From positions 744,001 to 808,000 of the forward strand of contig CP141202.1 in the NCBI GenBank assembly GCA_035609245.1: a stretch of DNA of 64,000 bases. Reading direction: 5' to 3'. The stretch comes from Bacteroidales bacterium MB20-C3-3 (GTDB lineage: Bacteria; Bacteroidota; Bacteroidia; Bacteroidales; UBA932). Below the pieces are notes generated by a model. It worked only from the letters and a program-made list of their open reading frames with translations, was not told the DNA's origin and did not search any database. How positions within the stretch are numbered: the stretch's first letter is position 1; each line of letters begins with the position of its first letter. The position numbers and the translations under genes were made by a program. Of this stretch, positions 24,757 through 34,471 are shown one piece after another.

Positions 24757-25341
24757 TCAAATAAGTTTCACATGGTTGTGCTCCAGCAGATAGTGCTCGC
24801 CGCTCTCAGGGCAGCGGGCCCTGCCGGATGTATCAAACTGCAGGCGATGGCCCATTCGGCTCATCCAGCCAATCTGAATACTTGGATTTCCAACAACCAG
24901 GGCGTATGGTTTAACACTCTTTGTCACAACCGCGCCCGCACCAATGAATGCATACTCACCAATGTCATGACCACAGACAACAGTGGCATTTGCGCCAATA
25001 GTTGCTCCCCGGCCAACCCTGGTGTGTGTGTATTCATGCCTTCTGTTGACGCCACTTCTTGGATTGACAACATTAGTAAAGACACAGGAGGGGCCTAAAA
25101 AGACTTCGTCTTCGCAGATCACTCCTGTGTAAACTGATACATTATTCTGGATTTTCACTCCATTTCCCAGAATCACTCCGGGAGAGATCACCACATTTTG
25201 CCCAAGATTGCAGTTCTTACCTATCTTGCAACCCTCCATAATGTGAGAAAAGTGCCAGATCTTTGTTCCCTCACCTATCTCACAGCCTGCGTCAATAATA
25301 GCCGATTCATGCGCAAAATATTTAATCTCTGCATTTTCCAT
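24757..25341 (-). CDS. Left-handed beta-helix acyltransferase, WbpD/WlbB-like N-acetyltransferase
   Basis: 194 aa of hexapeptide repeats ([26 protein letters not shown]) with [28 protein letters not shown] and NPRS, the signature of enzymes that N-acetylate UDP-2-acetamido-3-amino-sugars for surface polysaccharide. Acetyl-CoA dependent, cytosolic. Convergent with trxA. The matching UDP-sugar dehydrogenase family is represented at 52487. Confidence 0.85.
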   Translation of the reverse strand: MENAEIKYFAHESAIIDAGCEIGEGTKIWHFSHIMEGCKIGKNCNLGQNVVISPGVILGNGVKIQNNVSVYTGVICEDEVFLGPSCVFTNVVNPRSGVNRRHEYTHTRVGRGATIGANATVVCGHDIGEYAFIGAGAVVTKSVKPYALVVGNPSIQIGWMSRMGHRLQFDTSGRARCPESGEHYLLEHNHVKLI

Positions 25342-25370
25342 AAGGGTAATTTTTCCCCTAATTTAGACAA

Positions 25371-26426
25371 TTATTCCAAAATTGCCTCGGTTACAGGATT
25401 TATTCCCGGACCTCCCAGATAAGAGGATACAACTGTTCCCTTGACCCAAACTCTTCTACTTAAATGTTCGGGAAATGCAACAAGCGAGAACTGATCCTGA
25501 ATTTTACCGGAGGGAAGACTAACTCCAAAGCATTTAGCCCTTAGTCTCTCGCCGGGCTCCTCAGCTATAGCCATATGGCTGGCCTTAGTAAAGGGAGAAA
25601 CATATTTTACAGAATCGGCAGAGACATCCCCTCCAACAATATATCCCTTAACCCAGACCTTCATCCCCTCAAACTCACTAAGCCTGGACAATGAAATTGC
25701 TTTTGCCCTGGAGCTCCCGTCATTACCATCAATCAAAAGGGTGTCGAGCTTAAATGCGTATGTTGTGTCAATTGTAATCCCTCTGCCAAGGAAAGAGGAG
25801 TCTCCGGCAGCGAGCTTCAGGTTGATTGTGAGCATCTCCTTTGCCGATACACTCTTTGAGAATAGTGGAACTGGTGTTGCGGTGCTGAGGGAAGGCTTTA
25901 GCCGTACATAAAACTTACCCGGATTAACATAAAGAAACCGCTCCTCTCCATAGTTATAGAGCGACGCCCCCTCCGCAGTGTAAAGTTCAGGGGTATAAGC
26001 ACTATACTTTGACATAAATTCAGAAGAAAATCCCAGACTTATACCTGCATTTACCTGGCGGATTTGAAGGTTCAGAGATTTTGTAGTGCCTGAAGTAAGG
26101 GTTACCTGGCGGGCATCTGCCCAGCAAGGAGAGTCAAAGGCAGGAGCTTTGTGCTTGTGGGAAAAGACCTCAACAAAGTACTCTCCAGCCTCAAGTTTCA
26201 TCTCTTCAGGTCTGGCACCGTAGAGTCCATTATATAAGGTGTCATCGTAGGAGCTCCGGACAATAAGGCGCATCAAATTTGTGTCCGGCAAGGGTCTTAA
26301 AGACGCTTTAGTCAGCACATCCTCACTCGTGATGCGCAGGCGGAGAGTAGCCTCTCCCCCATCTGTTAATGTTAGCCCCTGACAGCCTGCTGCCAGGATA
26401 GCAACCAAAAAGATCACTCTCTTCAT
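25371..26426 (-). CDS. DUF4493/DUF6359-like lipoprotein
   Basis: 351 aa, SPII signal LAAGCQG (Cys 15). The N-terminal half resembles DUF4493, fimbrillin-related beta-sandwich proteins (LRLRITSED, LEAGEYFVEVFSHK); the C-terminal half (about 235-351) resembles the OB-like DUF6359 domain, KAISLSRLSEFEGMKVWVKGYIVGG ... WVKGTVVSSYLGGPGI. Surface or periplasmic, function unknown. Confidence 0.7.
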   Translation of the reverse strand: MKRVIFLVAILAAGCQGLTLTDGGEATLRLRITSEDVLTKASLRPLPDTNLMRLIVRSSYDDTLYNGLYGARPEEMKLEAGEYFVEVFSHKHKAPAFDSPCWADARQVTLTSGTTKSLNLQIRQVNAGISLGFSSEFMSKYSAYTPELYTAEGASLYNYGEERFLYVNPGKFYVRLKPSLSTATPVPLFSKSVSAKEMLTINLKLAAGDSSFLGRGITIDTTYAFKLDTLLIDGNDGSSRAKAISLSRLSEFEGMKVWVKGYIVGGDVSADSVKYVSPFTKASHMAIAEEPGERLRAKCFGVSLPSGKIQDQFSLVAFPEHLSRRVWVKGTVVSSYLGGPGINPVTEAILE

Positions 26427-26574
26427 ATCTCACTCTATTTTAATTGGTTTTCATCCCAAAAATATAACACTTCGCAAGCAAAAGAGTGTAAATTGATACA
26501 AACTTTAAAAAATATTCAATTTTAAAATTACGATTTAGAATTTTATTTAAATTTGAACAAATTTAAACTTAACT

Positions 26575-29500
26575 ATGTACAGAATCACCGAGCACCCTAT
26601 CCTCCCAATTCCTGCGGAAGATAGCGTAGAGTTCACCTTTGAGGGTCAGAAAATCACCGGTCAGAAGGGTTTTACCATCGCAGCAGCACTGCATCAGGCC
26701 GGAAAAGTTGTCCACAAACACAGTTTAGAGCACAGAGAGCGCACTATGGAGTGCGGTATTGGCAAATGCGGCGCCTGCGAAATGTTGGTTGACGGCAAAG
26801 TAAGGCGTATCTGCATTACAAAAGTTGACGATGTTAAAAATGTCAACCGGATTGAGGAGTCATACCTTCCTGAAGAGACTGTTCTTGTTGAAAAAGATGG
26901 AAAGGAGATTAAAATCAGAAAAACAACAGTTGTTATTATTGGTGCAGGCCCTGCAGGTCTTGCCGTAAGGGAGGAGCTTAACAAAGCAGGAATCCAGAAT
27001 CTGGTAATTGACAATAACAGTAAAATTGGTGGTCAATTCCTTATGCAGACCCACCAGTTCTTCTTCTTTGAAAAGGAGAAACGATTTGGAGGGATGAGGG
27101 GATTTGACATTGCCAACACCCTTGCAGGTGAGGACCACAGCGGCATACTCCTTGACTCTGTTGTCTGGGATATACTTGAAGGCAAGAGGCTGGTTATAAA
27201 AGATATCGCAAAACAGGAGATCAGCTATGTTGATGCCGAGCATCTTGTTATAGCTACAGGAGCTGTTCCATTTATGCCGGCATTCAAAAATGACGACCTG
27301 CCGGGGGTATACACAGCTGCTGTTGTACAGAGGATGATGAATCAGGAGCTTACTTTACTGGGGAAAAAGATTCTCACGGTAGGAGCCGGAAATATTGGAT
27401 ACCTCACATCATACCAGGCTATGCAGGCCGGTGCAGAGGTTAAAGCTATAATAGAGGCAATGCCACGCGAAGGGGGATTCCCTGTTCAGGCAAACAGAGT
27501 CAGAAGACTCGGCATTCCTGTTATGACTTCTCATATTTTGCTGGAGGCAATTCCAAACGCAGACAGAACAGGTGTAACAGGTGCTATTATCGCTCAATGT
27601 GAAAACTTCAAACCAATACCTGGAACAGAGAAGATAATTGAAGATATTGACTGTATAAATATATGCACAGGACTCATTCCTGACAATCAGTTATTCAGGA
27701 AGGGAGTTGAGATTTACGGAAGACATTGCCACGGAGTTGGCGATGCAGTAAGGATTGGAGAGGGAACATCTGCCGTATTAAGAGGTAAGCAGTGTGCTTA
27801 TGAGATACAGCAGGATCTGGGATTCAGATACAACTACAATGATTACCTGGCCGTTTCAAAAGAGTACATAGACTCTCAGCAGCACCCTGTAAAAGTAATT
27901 AATGAGCCATTCAGACCAACACCTGAAAGGATGAAAGAGAAAGGCTTTGTTCAGATTGACTGTCTCTACGGATTTGCCTGCAACCCTTGCTCTTTTGCCT
28001 GTGAATACGGAGCAATAACAAAATCATCAACCTCCACTGTTCCAAGAATTGATTTTGACAAGTGCGTTGGTTGTATGAGGTGCGTTTACCAGTGCCCGGG
28101 GCTTGCAATATTCGGCTACCAGTTCAACAAAAACTGGATCTTCCTGCCTATCGAATACAAGGCCGATGAGGGTGCCGATGTTTTCCTGGTTGACAATAAC
28201 GGAAAAAAGGTTGGCGAGGGAGTTATTGAAAAGATCCTCAAAAAGGATAATAAAACCAATGTTGCAAGAGTAAAGGCTAAAGACCTCGAAGGGGAGGCTC
28301 TTCTGGCAGTCAGAGGATTTATTATCAAAGAGAAGTATCCACAGCCTGTAAAAATAAAACAACTTGACGGAGAGCACGATGCTAAAACATACATCTGCCA
28401 CTGCGAAGATGTAACCGTTGAGAAGATGCTTGCAGCAATTGGTGACAGAAAGGTAATATCATCAGATGAGCTCAAGCACATTACGAGAATAGGTATGGGT
28501 CCTTGTCGCGGAAACAGATGCGTACCAAGAGCAAAAATGTACCTTAAACCATACGGAATAGAGGTTATTGGAGAGCCGACTCCTCGCGGGCCTATGTCAA
28601 ACCTGGTTACACTGGGAGATATGAACCCTGTGGGAAAAAGCGAAAGCATCATACTTCCTAAAGGCAGCAAATGGGTAGAAAAAGTTCCCGCAATAATTGC
28701 CGGTGGCGGTATAGCCGGCAGCTCACTCTTCAGATATATGGCCGAGGCGGGTATGAAACCATACCTTATTAACGACGGACTCGGCAGTTCGTGGAGAAAT
28801 ATAGCAGGGGGGCGCCCGGCATTCTCTCTTCCTGCACTGGCGGACATTGCAAAACACAACCTCGAGATTTTCAGGAAACTTAACGACAAACACTCCATTG
28901 ACTTCAAACTTATAAGATATGTAGGTTTTGTCCACGATCAGGCAACATACGACTCACTAGACATGTCCCGTAACTGGAGTGATGCCAGAATGGTAGAGAA
29001 AAAAGATTTCCGCAAAGAGATTTCTCCATACTTCAACCCTTCACTCGACACATACAGCCACGCTCTCATTACAAACGACTGCTGGCAGGCAAATCCGGGA
29101 CTTACCCTTGATCTTGTAAGAGAGATGGGTCGTCAGAACGGAGGAAAAATTCTTGAAAACACAAAATTAGTTGATGTACAAAGGGATGGAAAAGAGTACA
29201 GAGTAATAGTACTTACCCCGGACAAAGAGTACGCCGAATACAGGACAGAGGTGTTTATAAACGCTTTGGGTGCTGAAGCCGATAAGTTTGCAAGGAAGCT
29301 GGGTATAGAGACCGGCCTCTTCCCAGTTAAGCATCAGGCATTTATCACAAAGAGACTACCAATGCTTGGCAAAGATGGAGCAAATCTTGATATGCTTATT
29401 GACAGGCGCAAATACAAAGGCTTCTCTGCAGTGTACGGACAACAGCTTGCAGAGACAGGACAAATCATTGGATGCGCCTCCCCAGCAATTGATGCTACCG

Positions 29501-29808
29501 AGACCGATAAAAACCTTAAGATAAACAGCCGGGAATTCATTGAGATAGCAACCGAGATCTTTACAAACTGGATACCTCAGCTTAGCGGAGTTGGATTCCA
29601 GGCAGTATGGAGCGGTTACTACATTGAGCCAAGATATATTGTAGATCCGGAACTTGGACTCTTTACCGGAATGCGCGGCCACGGATTCATGCTCTCCCAG
29701 TACATCGCAAAACTATATGTAGATTACCTAATGGGACGAGAGGTTCCTGAATACTTCCACGACCTAAAACTAAGCGGCAAAGGTCTCAGCGAGCAAGCAT
29801 TTAAATAA
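26575..29808 (+). CDS. Multi-domain FAD/Fe-S oxidoreductase (HcnABC/sarcosine-oxidase-like fusion)
   Basis: 1077 aa. Order: [2Fe-2S] domain with C60, C65, C68, C80; FAD/NAD disulfide-reductase-like domain starting at IIGAGPAGLA (121-130); an [Fe-S] insert with two four-Cys sets, C463/C469/C472/C476 and C497/C500/C503/C507; a BFD-like [2Fe-2S] domain (CHCEDVTVE about 606, GPCRGNRC about 642); then a second, DAO-type FAD domain from IIAGGGIAGSS (about 708) to the end. This corresponds to the A, B and C subunits of cyanide synthase or proline/sarcosine-type dehydrogenases in one chain. It probably oxidises an amino acid or imino acid and passes electrons onward; the substrate is unknown. Monocistronic, with TAAATTTG at 26548-26555. 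Confidence 0.82.
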   Translation: MYRITEHPILPIPAEDSVEFTFEGQKITGQKGFTIAAALHQAGKVVHKHSLEHRERTMECGIGKCGACEMLVDGKVRRICITKVDDVKNVNRIEESYLPEETVLVEKDGKEIKIRKTTVVIIGAGPAGLAVREELNKAGIQNLVIDNNSKIGGQFLMQTHQFFFFEKEKRFGGMRGFDIANTLAGEDHSGILLDSVVWDILEGKRLVIKDIAKQEISYVDAEHLVIATGAVPFMPAFKNDDLPGVYTAAVVQRMMNQELTLLGKKILTVGAGNIGYLTSYQAMQAGAEVKAIIEAMPREGGFPVQANRVRRLGIPVMTSHILLEAIPNADRTGVTGAIIAQCENFKPIPGTEKIIEDIDCINICTGLIPDNQLFRKGVEIYGRHCHGVGDAVRIGEGTSAVLRGKQCAYEIQQDLGFRYNYNDYLAVSKEYIDSQQHPVKVINEPFRPTPERMKEKGFVQIDCLYGFACNPCSFACEYGAITKSSTSTVPRIDFDKCVGCMRCVYQCPGLAIFGYQFNKNWIFLPIEYKADEGADVFLVDNNGKKVGEGVIEKILKKDNKTNVARVKAKDLEGEALLAVRGFIIKEKYPQPVKIKQLDGEHDAKTYICHCEDVTVEKMLAAIGDRKVISSDELKHITRIGMGPCRGNRCVPRAKMYLKPYGIEVIGEPTPRGPMSNLVTLGDMNPVGKSESIILPKGSKWVEKVPAIIAGGGIAGSSLFRYMAEAGMKPYLINDGLGSSWRNIAGGRPAFSLPALADIAKHNLEIFRKLNDKHSIDFKLIRYVGFVHDQATYDSLDMSRNWSDARMVEKKDFRKEISPYFNPSLDTYSHALITNDCWQANPGLTLDLVREMGRQNGGKILENTKLVDVQRDGKEYRVIVLTPDKEYAEYRTEVFINALGAEADKFARKLGIETGLFPVKHQAFITKRLPMLGKDGANLDMLIDRRKYKGFSAVYGQQLAETGQIIGCASPAIDATETDKNLKINSREFIEIATEIFTNWIPQLSGVGFQAVWSGYYIEPRYIVDPELGLFTGMRGHGFMLSQYIAKLYVDYLMGREVPEYFHDLKLSGKGLSEQAFK

Positions 29809-29912
29809 CGCAGAATCATAGCGCAGAACCGCACAGCCGTAAGTCTCTGTTAGATAGCACTTAGACACTTAATCCCGCGGATTAAAAAATCATAATGACA
29901 GCTGACATGTAC

Positions 29913-29963
29913 TGCCGAATGGCTTAACCTGCGAAGCACCATATAAACTTTGCAGAAGGCGGT
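29913..29963 (-). repeat. Family D hairpin repeat D1
   Basis: TGCCGAATGGCTTAA..TGCGAAGCACCATATAAA, the short form of family D, in reverse orientation relative to D5. Confidence 0.65.
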
Positions 29964-30092
29964 GAAGTATCAGACCCGTGCGGCTGCAACTTGCTTACTG
30001 ATTGTACGTTAACACTTAATCCCGCGGATCCTGTGAGTTATAGCGGCACGGGTATATAGTTTACTTCTGGTTTTTGATGTGGGAAACTTTAG

Positions 30093-30151
30093 TTGGGTTG
30101 ACAGGGATATTCGTTTATCTAACAGATAAACGAATATCCCTGTCAACCCAA
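30093..30151. repeat. Family A palindrome A1 (ends only)
   Basis: 28-bp perfect arms 30093-30120 and 30124-30151 around AAC. Each arm contains TTGACAGGGATATTCGTTTA, the terminus of the 130-bp A elements; the central 70 bp of other copies is absent, as if deleted. Confidence 0.85.
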
Positions 30152-30182
30152 TTCTTTTGTCTCTGCTGCGGGGAGGAGGCAA

Positions 30183-30248
30183 TTATATGGTGCCGGGCGT
30201 GAGGCCTGGCGGTTACCCGCCCGCCCGGCCTGAGCTGGCCATTCGGCA
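30183..30248 (+). repeat. Family D hairpin repeat D2
   Basis: TTATATGGTGCCGGGCG ... GGCGGTTACCCGCCCGCCCGG ... TGGCCATTCGGCA: nested arms with a GGCGG/CCGCC inner stem. Confidence 0.7.
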
Positions 30249-30347
30249 GATAATTTTTGGAGACCGGTTCAGGTCCGTGTGAACCCGTACCGCCACGGGC
30301 ATACCCGTGCAACTGTAAATTATTGATTGACAGCGGAAAGACAATCC

Positions 30348-30370
30348 ACCTGACAGATCACCTGTCAGGT
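30348..30370. repeat. Family E palindrome E1
   Basis: ACCTGACAG (30348-30356) and CTGTCAGGT (30362-30370). Flanks on both sides (AATCCACC; CAATTGCTTATGTGTAGGTAATCAG) match the reverse complement of the region around E2 at 59960-60017. Confidence 0.7.
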
Positions 30371-30584
30371 CAATTGCTTATGTGTAGGTAATCAGTGTAT
30401 TGCAGCGGGGCGGGTTAAGAAGAGGAGTGAAGAAAGTGGAGAAAGTGTGAAATTTGAGATCGGAATGAGACCGGTATAAAACTTCATGAGGCCTTATCCT
30501 TATTGGGATAAAACCTCACTACTTAACCTAAACTTAAACTATGAAAAACTTCACTTATAGAATATTCAAATCTTATGCCAAAGT

Positions 30585-33020
30585 TTATTCAACTATGCGA
30601 AGTTTTGCAAATTTTAGTAAAAGTGTCTTCTGTCCGCCATCGTTAAAGGCGACTACTGCTCTCATATTGAGGACATCACCCTCTAATAAAATAATTTTTC
30701 CGTAACCAAATCGTTCATGTTCAACATTCATTCCTACCCGCAACTTTTCTACGGGGTCAGGGAAAAAGTTTTCGCGTCTAGGGGGGGGCGGGGCCGTCGC
30801 AGACGGGCCGGCGGCTGCCGGGGAGGCGGGCCTTCTGAAGGCCTCGCCGGCAGACGGCTGGGCGGAGCGTGCGGGACGCTCGCTTCGCCCGGTCGCCCCC
30901 ACTCCTCTGCCCGTACCTGACGAAAAGAGTCCTGATGAGTTTGAGCTATCGGTCCTGAAGATGGACATAACTCCATCCTCATAGGGCCAGTTGAGAAACT
31001 TGCGGTCCACCTCCTTCAAAAAACGACTTGGAGGATAGTTCACCTGTTGTCCCCAGCGAAATCTTGATTGAGCGTATGAGAGAGTAATTGCCCTCTTAGC
31101 TCTGGTAAGGGCTACATAAAAGAGGCGCCTCTCCTCCTCTATCTCCTGATCACTGCTCACACCATTAATACTTGGAAAGAGGTTATCCTCCATACCTATT
31201 ACATATACATACGGAAACTCCAAACCCTTGGCTGAGTGCACAGTCATAAGACTTACTTTATTATTCTCCTCCTTGCTGTCTGCCCCTTCATCCACAGCAC
31301 TCATAAGAGATATCTTCTCCAGAAACTCTTCAAGAAGAAGCGGTCCGGACTCCCTGTCAGGCATAAGGCCAGGATCTTCATCCGCAATCAAATCGCCATC
31401 TGAAATCTCACCGCCTGAAAGTTCTCCCTCCATCTCCTTTATTGAATTAAAGAGCTCCTCAACATTCTCCAGACGAGCCTGACCCTCGAGCGAGCTATCG
31501 GCCCTGAGATGCTCCATATAACCGGAACGCATCAGTATCTCCATTGTAATATCGTAGGCAGTAGCCGTTGAAGCCTTGCTCCCAACCTCGGCTATCAGAG
31601 CCGTAAATATTGAGAGGCGGGCGGCGGCGGCGGGCTTGATGCCAAAGGCATCAAGATCACCGGCGTGAAAGGCCTCCCACATAGAGAGGGAGGCCGCCCC
31701 CGCCGCCGCCGCCAGATAACCCATTGTCGTATCCCCGATACCCCTTGCAGGAACATTTACCACCCGTCTGAAAGCCTCATCATCCTTAGGATTAACGAGC
31801 AATCTCATATAAGCAAGCACATCCTTTACCTCCTGCCTCTCATAGAAGGAGTGGCCGCCATAAATCCTGTAAGGAACAGACCTTTTTCTCAACGCCTCCT
31901 CAACCACCCTGGACTGAGCATTAGTTCTGTAAAGAATTGCAAAATCAGAATACTCCGCTCTATCCGAGTATATTCTGTTCATAAGAGAGGAGACAACTGT
32001 AAAGGCCTCCTCCTGATCCGAATAGCCCCTTATAACCTCAATCTTCTCCCCCGCCTCAGCCTCAGAGAAGCACTCCTTGTTAAGTCTGTTGGAATTCTTT
32101 GCTATAAGAGAGTTTGCAGCATTCACAATTGTCTGCGTTGAGCGGTAATTCTGCTCAAGCTTAAACTCCTTAGCCTCCGGATAGTCCTTTCTGAAATTGA
32201 GAATATTCTCAATTCTCGCCCCCCTGAAGGCATATATACTCTGAGAATCATCCCCCACCACACACAAATTCCTGTGATTAGCAGACAACTTCTTTACAAT
32301 CAGATACTGAGAAAAGTTAGTATCCTGATACTCATCCACAAGAATAAAAGAGAACCTCTGCTGTAACTTCTCCAGCACCTGAGGAAAATCCCTTATCATT
32401 ATATTAGTATAGAGCAAAATATCATCAAAATCCATTGCACCCGCCTGCCTGCATTTCCTCTCATACAGAGCATAGATATCACCAATCTTAGGCTTCCTGG
32501 CAATTGCATCCCTCTGCATCAGCTCCCCATTTGCAAGGTATGCCTTAGCAGTTATCAAGTTGTTTTTTGCCATAGATATTCTGGAGAGTACCTCGTTTGG
32601 CTTGTACATCTTCTCATCCAGCCCCAGCTCCTTCACACAAACCCTTATTGCACTCCTGGAATCAGAGGTGTCATAAATTGTAAAACTCTTTGGGAACCCC
32701 AGAAGCTCCGCATCCTCCCTCAGGAACCTTATAAAGACCGAGTGAAAAGTCCCCATCCAGAGATATCTGGCAAGCCCCTCACCAACCATCCCTGCAATCC
32801 TCTCCTTCATCTCTTTAGATGCCTTGTTTGTGAAGGTAAGAGCAAGCACAGAGCTGGCTTTATGTCCGTGGTTTAATATATTAGCTATTCTACTGGTGAG
32901 AACCCTGGTCTTACCCGAGCCCGCTCCCGCAATGATCAACGATGGTCCTTCAAATTGCTCAACTGCCTGTTTTTGAGCACAATTCAACCCCTCAACTATA
33001 GTGGAAAAATCTCTTTTCAT
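30585..33020 (-). CDS. uvrD: UvrD/PcrA-type superfamily 1 DNA helicase
   Basis: 811 aa from ATG 33020 (MKRDFSTIVEGLNCAQKQAV); 13 extra residues from 33059 are not family-like. Motifs: Q motif LNCAQKQAV, Walker A AGAGSGKT, motif II VDEYQDTN, motif III VGDDSQSIYAFRGA, LEQNYRST, motif V TVHSAKGLEFPYVYV, motif VI YVALTRAKR. ATP-driven 3'-5' helicase for repair. The linker before the C-terminal HERFGYGKI domain, about residues 702-750, is a GC-rich Arg/Pro/Ala stretch with internal palindromes. Divergent from nqrA; a -7 box TAATTTTG lies only 7 nt upstream of the start (33027-33034), suggesting a very short leader. Confidence 0.93.
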   Translation of the reverse strand: MKRDFSTIVEGLNCAQKQAVEQFEGPSLIIAGAGSGKTRVLTSRIANILNHGHKASSVLALTFTNKASKEMKERIAGMVGEGLARYLWMGTFHSVFIRFLREDAELLGFPKSFTIYDTSDSRSAIRVCVKELGLDEKMYKPNEVLSRISMAKNNLITAKAYLANGELMQRDAIARKPKIGDIYALYERKCRQAGAMDFDDILLYTNIMIRDFPQVLEKLQQRFSFILVDEYQDTNFSQYLIVKKLSANHRNLCVVGDDSQSIYAFRGARIENILNFRKDYPEAKEFKLEQNYRSTQTIVNAANSLIAKNSNRLNKECFSEAEAGEKIEVIRGYSDQEEAFTVVSSLMNRIYSDRAEYSDFAILYRTNAQSRVVEEALRKRSVPYRIYGGHSFYERQEVKDVLAYMRLLVNPKDDEAFRRVVNVPARGIGDTTMGYLAAAAGAASLSMWEAFHAGDLDAFGIKPAAAARLSIFTALIAEVGSKASTATAYDITMEILMRSGYMEHLRADSSLEGQARLENVEELFNSIKEMEGELSGGEISDGDLIADEDPGLMPDRESGPLLLEEFLEKISLMSAVDEGADSKEENNKVSLMTVHSAKGLEFPYVYVIGMEDNLFPSINGVSSDQEIEEERRLFYVALTRAKRAITLSYAQSRFRWGQQVNYPPSRFLKEVDRKFLNWPYEDGVMSIFRTDSSNSSGLFSSGTGRGVGATGRSERPARSAQPSAGEAFRRPASPAAAGPSATAPPPPRRENFFPDPVEKLRVGMNVEHERFGYGKIILLEGDVLNMRAVVAFNDGGQKTLLLKFAKLRIVE

Positions 33021-33045
33021 TAATGGCAAAATTACAAATAATGTG

Positions 33046-33053
33046 TATCTTTG
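33046..33053 (+). promoter_or_regulatory. -7 box of the nqr operon
   Basis: TATCTTTG fits TANNTTTG, 24 nt before the nqrA ATG. No good TTTG at -33 was found. Confidence 0.5.
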
Positions 33054-33077
33054 CCGCAAATTTTTTATCCCTTTAAA

Positions 33078-34460
33078 ATGTCAAACAAAATACTTTTACG
33101 CAAAGGTTTAAACATTCCGCTAAAAGGGAGTGCAATAAACCAGATCGCAAGAAGCATCTCACCGGACATTTTGGCTGTCAAACCAACAGATTTCAAAGGA
33201 CTTAACCCAAAACTCCTTATAAAGGAGGGCGACCCTGTTAAGGCCGGAACACCAGTTATGGCAGACAAGAAAAATCCGGAGATCCTGATCTGCTCCCCCG
33301 TGAGCGGCATAGTGAAAGAGATTGTACGCGGAGAGAAACGCAAGCTTCTTCAAATCCTGATTGAATCAGACAAGAGACAGGAGTACGAACACTCAACAGC
33401 ACCCGAAATACGAAAAAACGGATCCGCTGAGCAAATAAAATCGGCACTCCTCTCATCAGGGCTGTGGCCACTCATTAAGCAGCGACCATACGGAACCATT
33501 GCAGACCCTGCAAAAGAGCCAAAGGCAATTTTTATATCAGGCTTTGACTCGGCACCGCTTGCCGCAGATTTAGACTATGCGATGAAGGGTGATTTTGAGA
33601 ACATGCAGGCCGGAATTGATGCACTTTCAAAACTTACACACGGCGGAGTACACATTGGTCTTCATGCAGACACATTTGCAGGAAGCCCCATGCACAGACT
33701 TGAGAGAGCAAAGATCCATATATTTGACGGCCCTCACCCTGCAGGAAATGTAGGAGTTCAGATCCACCATATCAGCCCCATAAACAAAGGGGAGACAGTA
33801 TGGACACTTGACCTCTACACACTTGCAGCCATAGGCAGATTACTTATTAAAGGCACATTTGACCTTCGCAGAGTAGTAGCAGTAGCCGGCCCTAAAGTAA
33901 AGAACCCGGCTTATATCGAGACACTTCCCGGAATGGCTCTGAGAAGCATTGCCGACATGGCCGACACCACCTCTGAGGTTCGTTACGGAGACCATGTTGG
34001 AGTAAGATTCATAAGCGGAAATGTACTCACAGGAGATAATGTGGGAGTAGACGGATACACAGGTATTTTTCACAATACCATCACTATAATGGCCGAGGGG
34101 AACTACAGAGAGATGTTCGGATGGATTAAACCACTAAGAGCAAAGAAATTCAGTATTTCCAGATCATACTTCTCCTGGCTGATGCCTAACAAAAAGTACA
34201 ACCTTGACACAAACCTCAACGGAGGAGAGAGAGCCTTTGTTGTTACAGGAGTATATGAAAAGGTGCTACCCATGGATATTCTCCCTATGTATCTGTTCAA
34301 GGCCATCCTCGCAGAGGACATTGACAAGATGGAACAACTGGGAATCTATGAAATTATTGAGGAGGATGTTGCATTGTGCGAATTTGTCTGCCCTTCAAAA
34401 GCAGAGATACAGGATATCGTATCAAAAGGCATCAACATAATGATTAAAGAAATGTCTTAA
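33078..34460 (+). CDS. nqrA: Na+-translocating NADH:quinone reductase subunit A
   Basis: 460 aa from ATG 33078 (MSNKILLRKGLNIPLKG); the track upstream is not family-like. Matches NqrA: KGLNIPLKGSA, GDPVKAGTPVMADKK, SPVSGIV (biotinyl/lipoyl-like fold), LTHGGVHIGLHADTF and ECVCPSK-like EFVCPSKAEIQ near the end. Peripheral cytosolic subunit that contributes to quinone reduction. First of six genes nqrA-F, all present and in standard order. Confidence 0.95.
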   Translation: MSNKILLRKGLNIPLKGSAINQIARSISPDILAVKPTDFKGLNPKLLIKEGDPVKAGTPVMADKKNPEILICSPVSGIVKEIVRGEKRKLLQILIESDKRQEYEHSTAPEIRKNGSAEQIKSALLSSGLWPLIKQRPYGTIADPAKEPKAIFISGFDSAPLAADLDYAMKGDFENMQAGIDALSKLTHGGVHIGLHADTFAGSPMHRLERAKIHIFDGPHPAGNVGVQIHHISPINKGETVWTLDLYTLAAIGRLLIKGTFDLRRVVAVAGPKVKNPAYIETLPGMALRSIADMADTTSEVRYGDHVGVRFISGNVLTGDNVGVDGYTGIFHNTITIMAEGNYREMFGWIKPLRAKKFSISRSYFSWLMPNKKYNLDTNLNGGERAFVVTGVYEKVLPMDILPMYLFKAILAEDIDKMEQLGIYEIIEEDVALCEFVCPSKAEIQDIVSKGINIMIKEMS

Positions 34461-34471
34461 CAGAACCGGCA

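Larger units (their letters stand above)
29809..30584. other. Repeat-filled intergenic region
   Basis: No gene seen in 776 bp. It holds D1, two degenerate half-copies of family C (ACTTAATCCCGCGGAT at about 29867 and 30013), A1, D2 and E1. The last 150 bp before the helicase stop are AT-rich and show CTTATCCTTATTGGGATAA, a small hairpin, near 30495. Confidence 0.7.

Noticed and set aside
28116-28907. 263-aa frame opposite the flavoprotein gene
   Set aside because: Antisense to a conserved multi-domain enzyme with intact motifs.
31615-31715. GC-rich hairpins in the middle of uvrD as another insert
   Set aside because: The encoded segment (AASLSMWEAFHAG..PAAAARLSIFTALI) is normal helicase 2B-domain sequence, so nothing was inserted, though codon choice is GC-rich and hairpin-forming.
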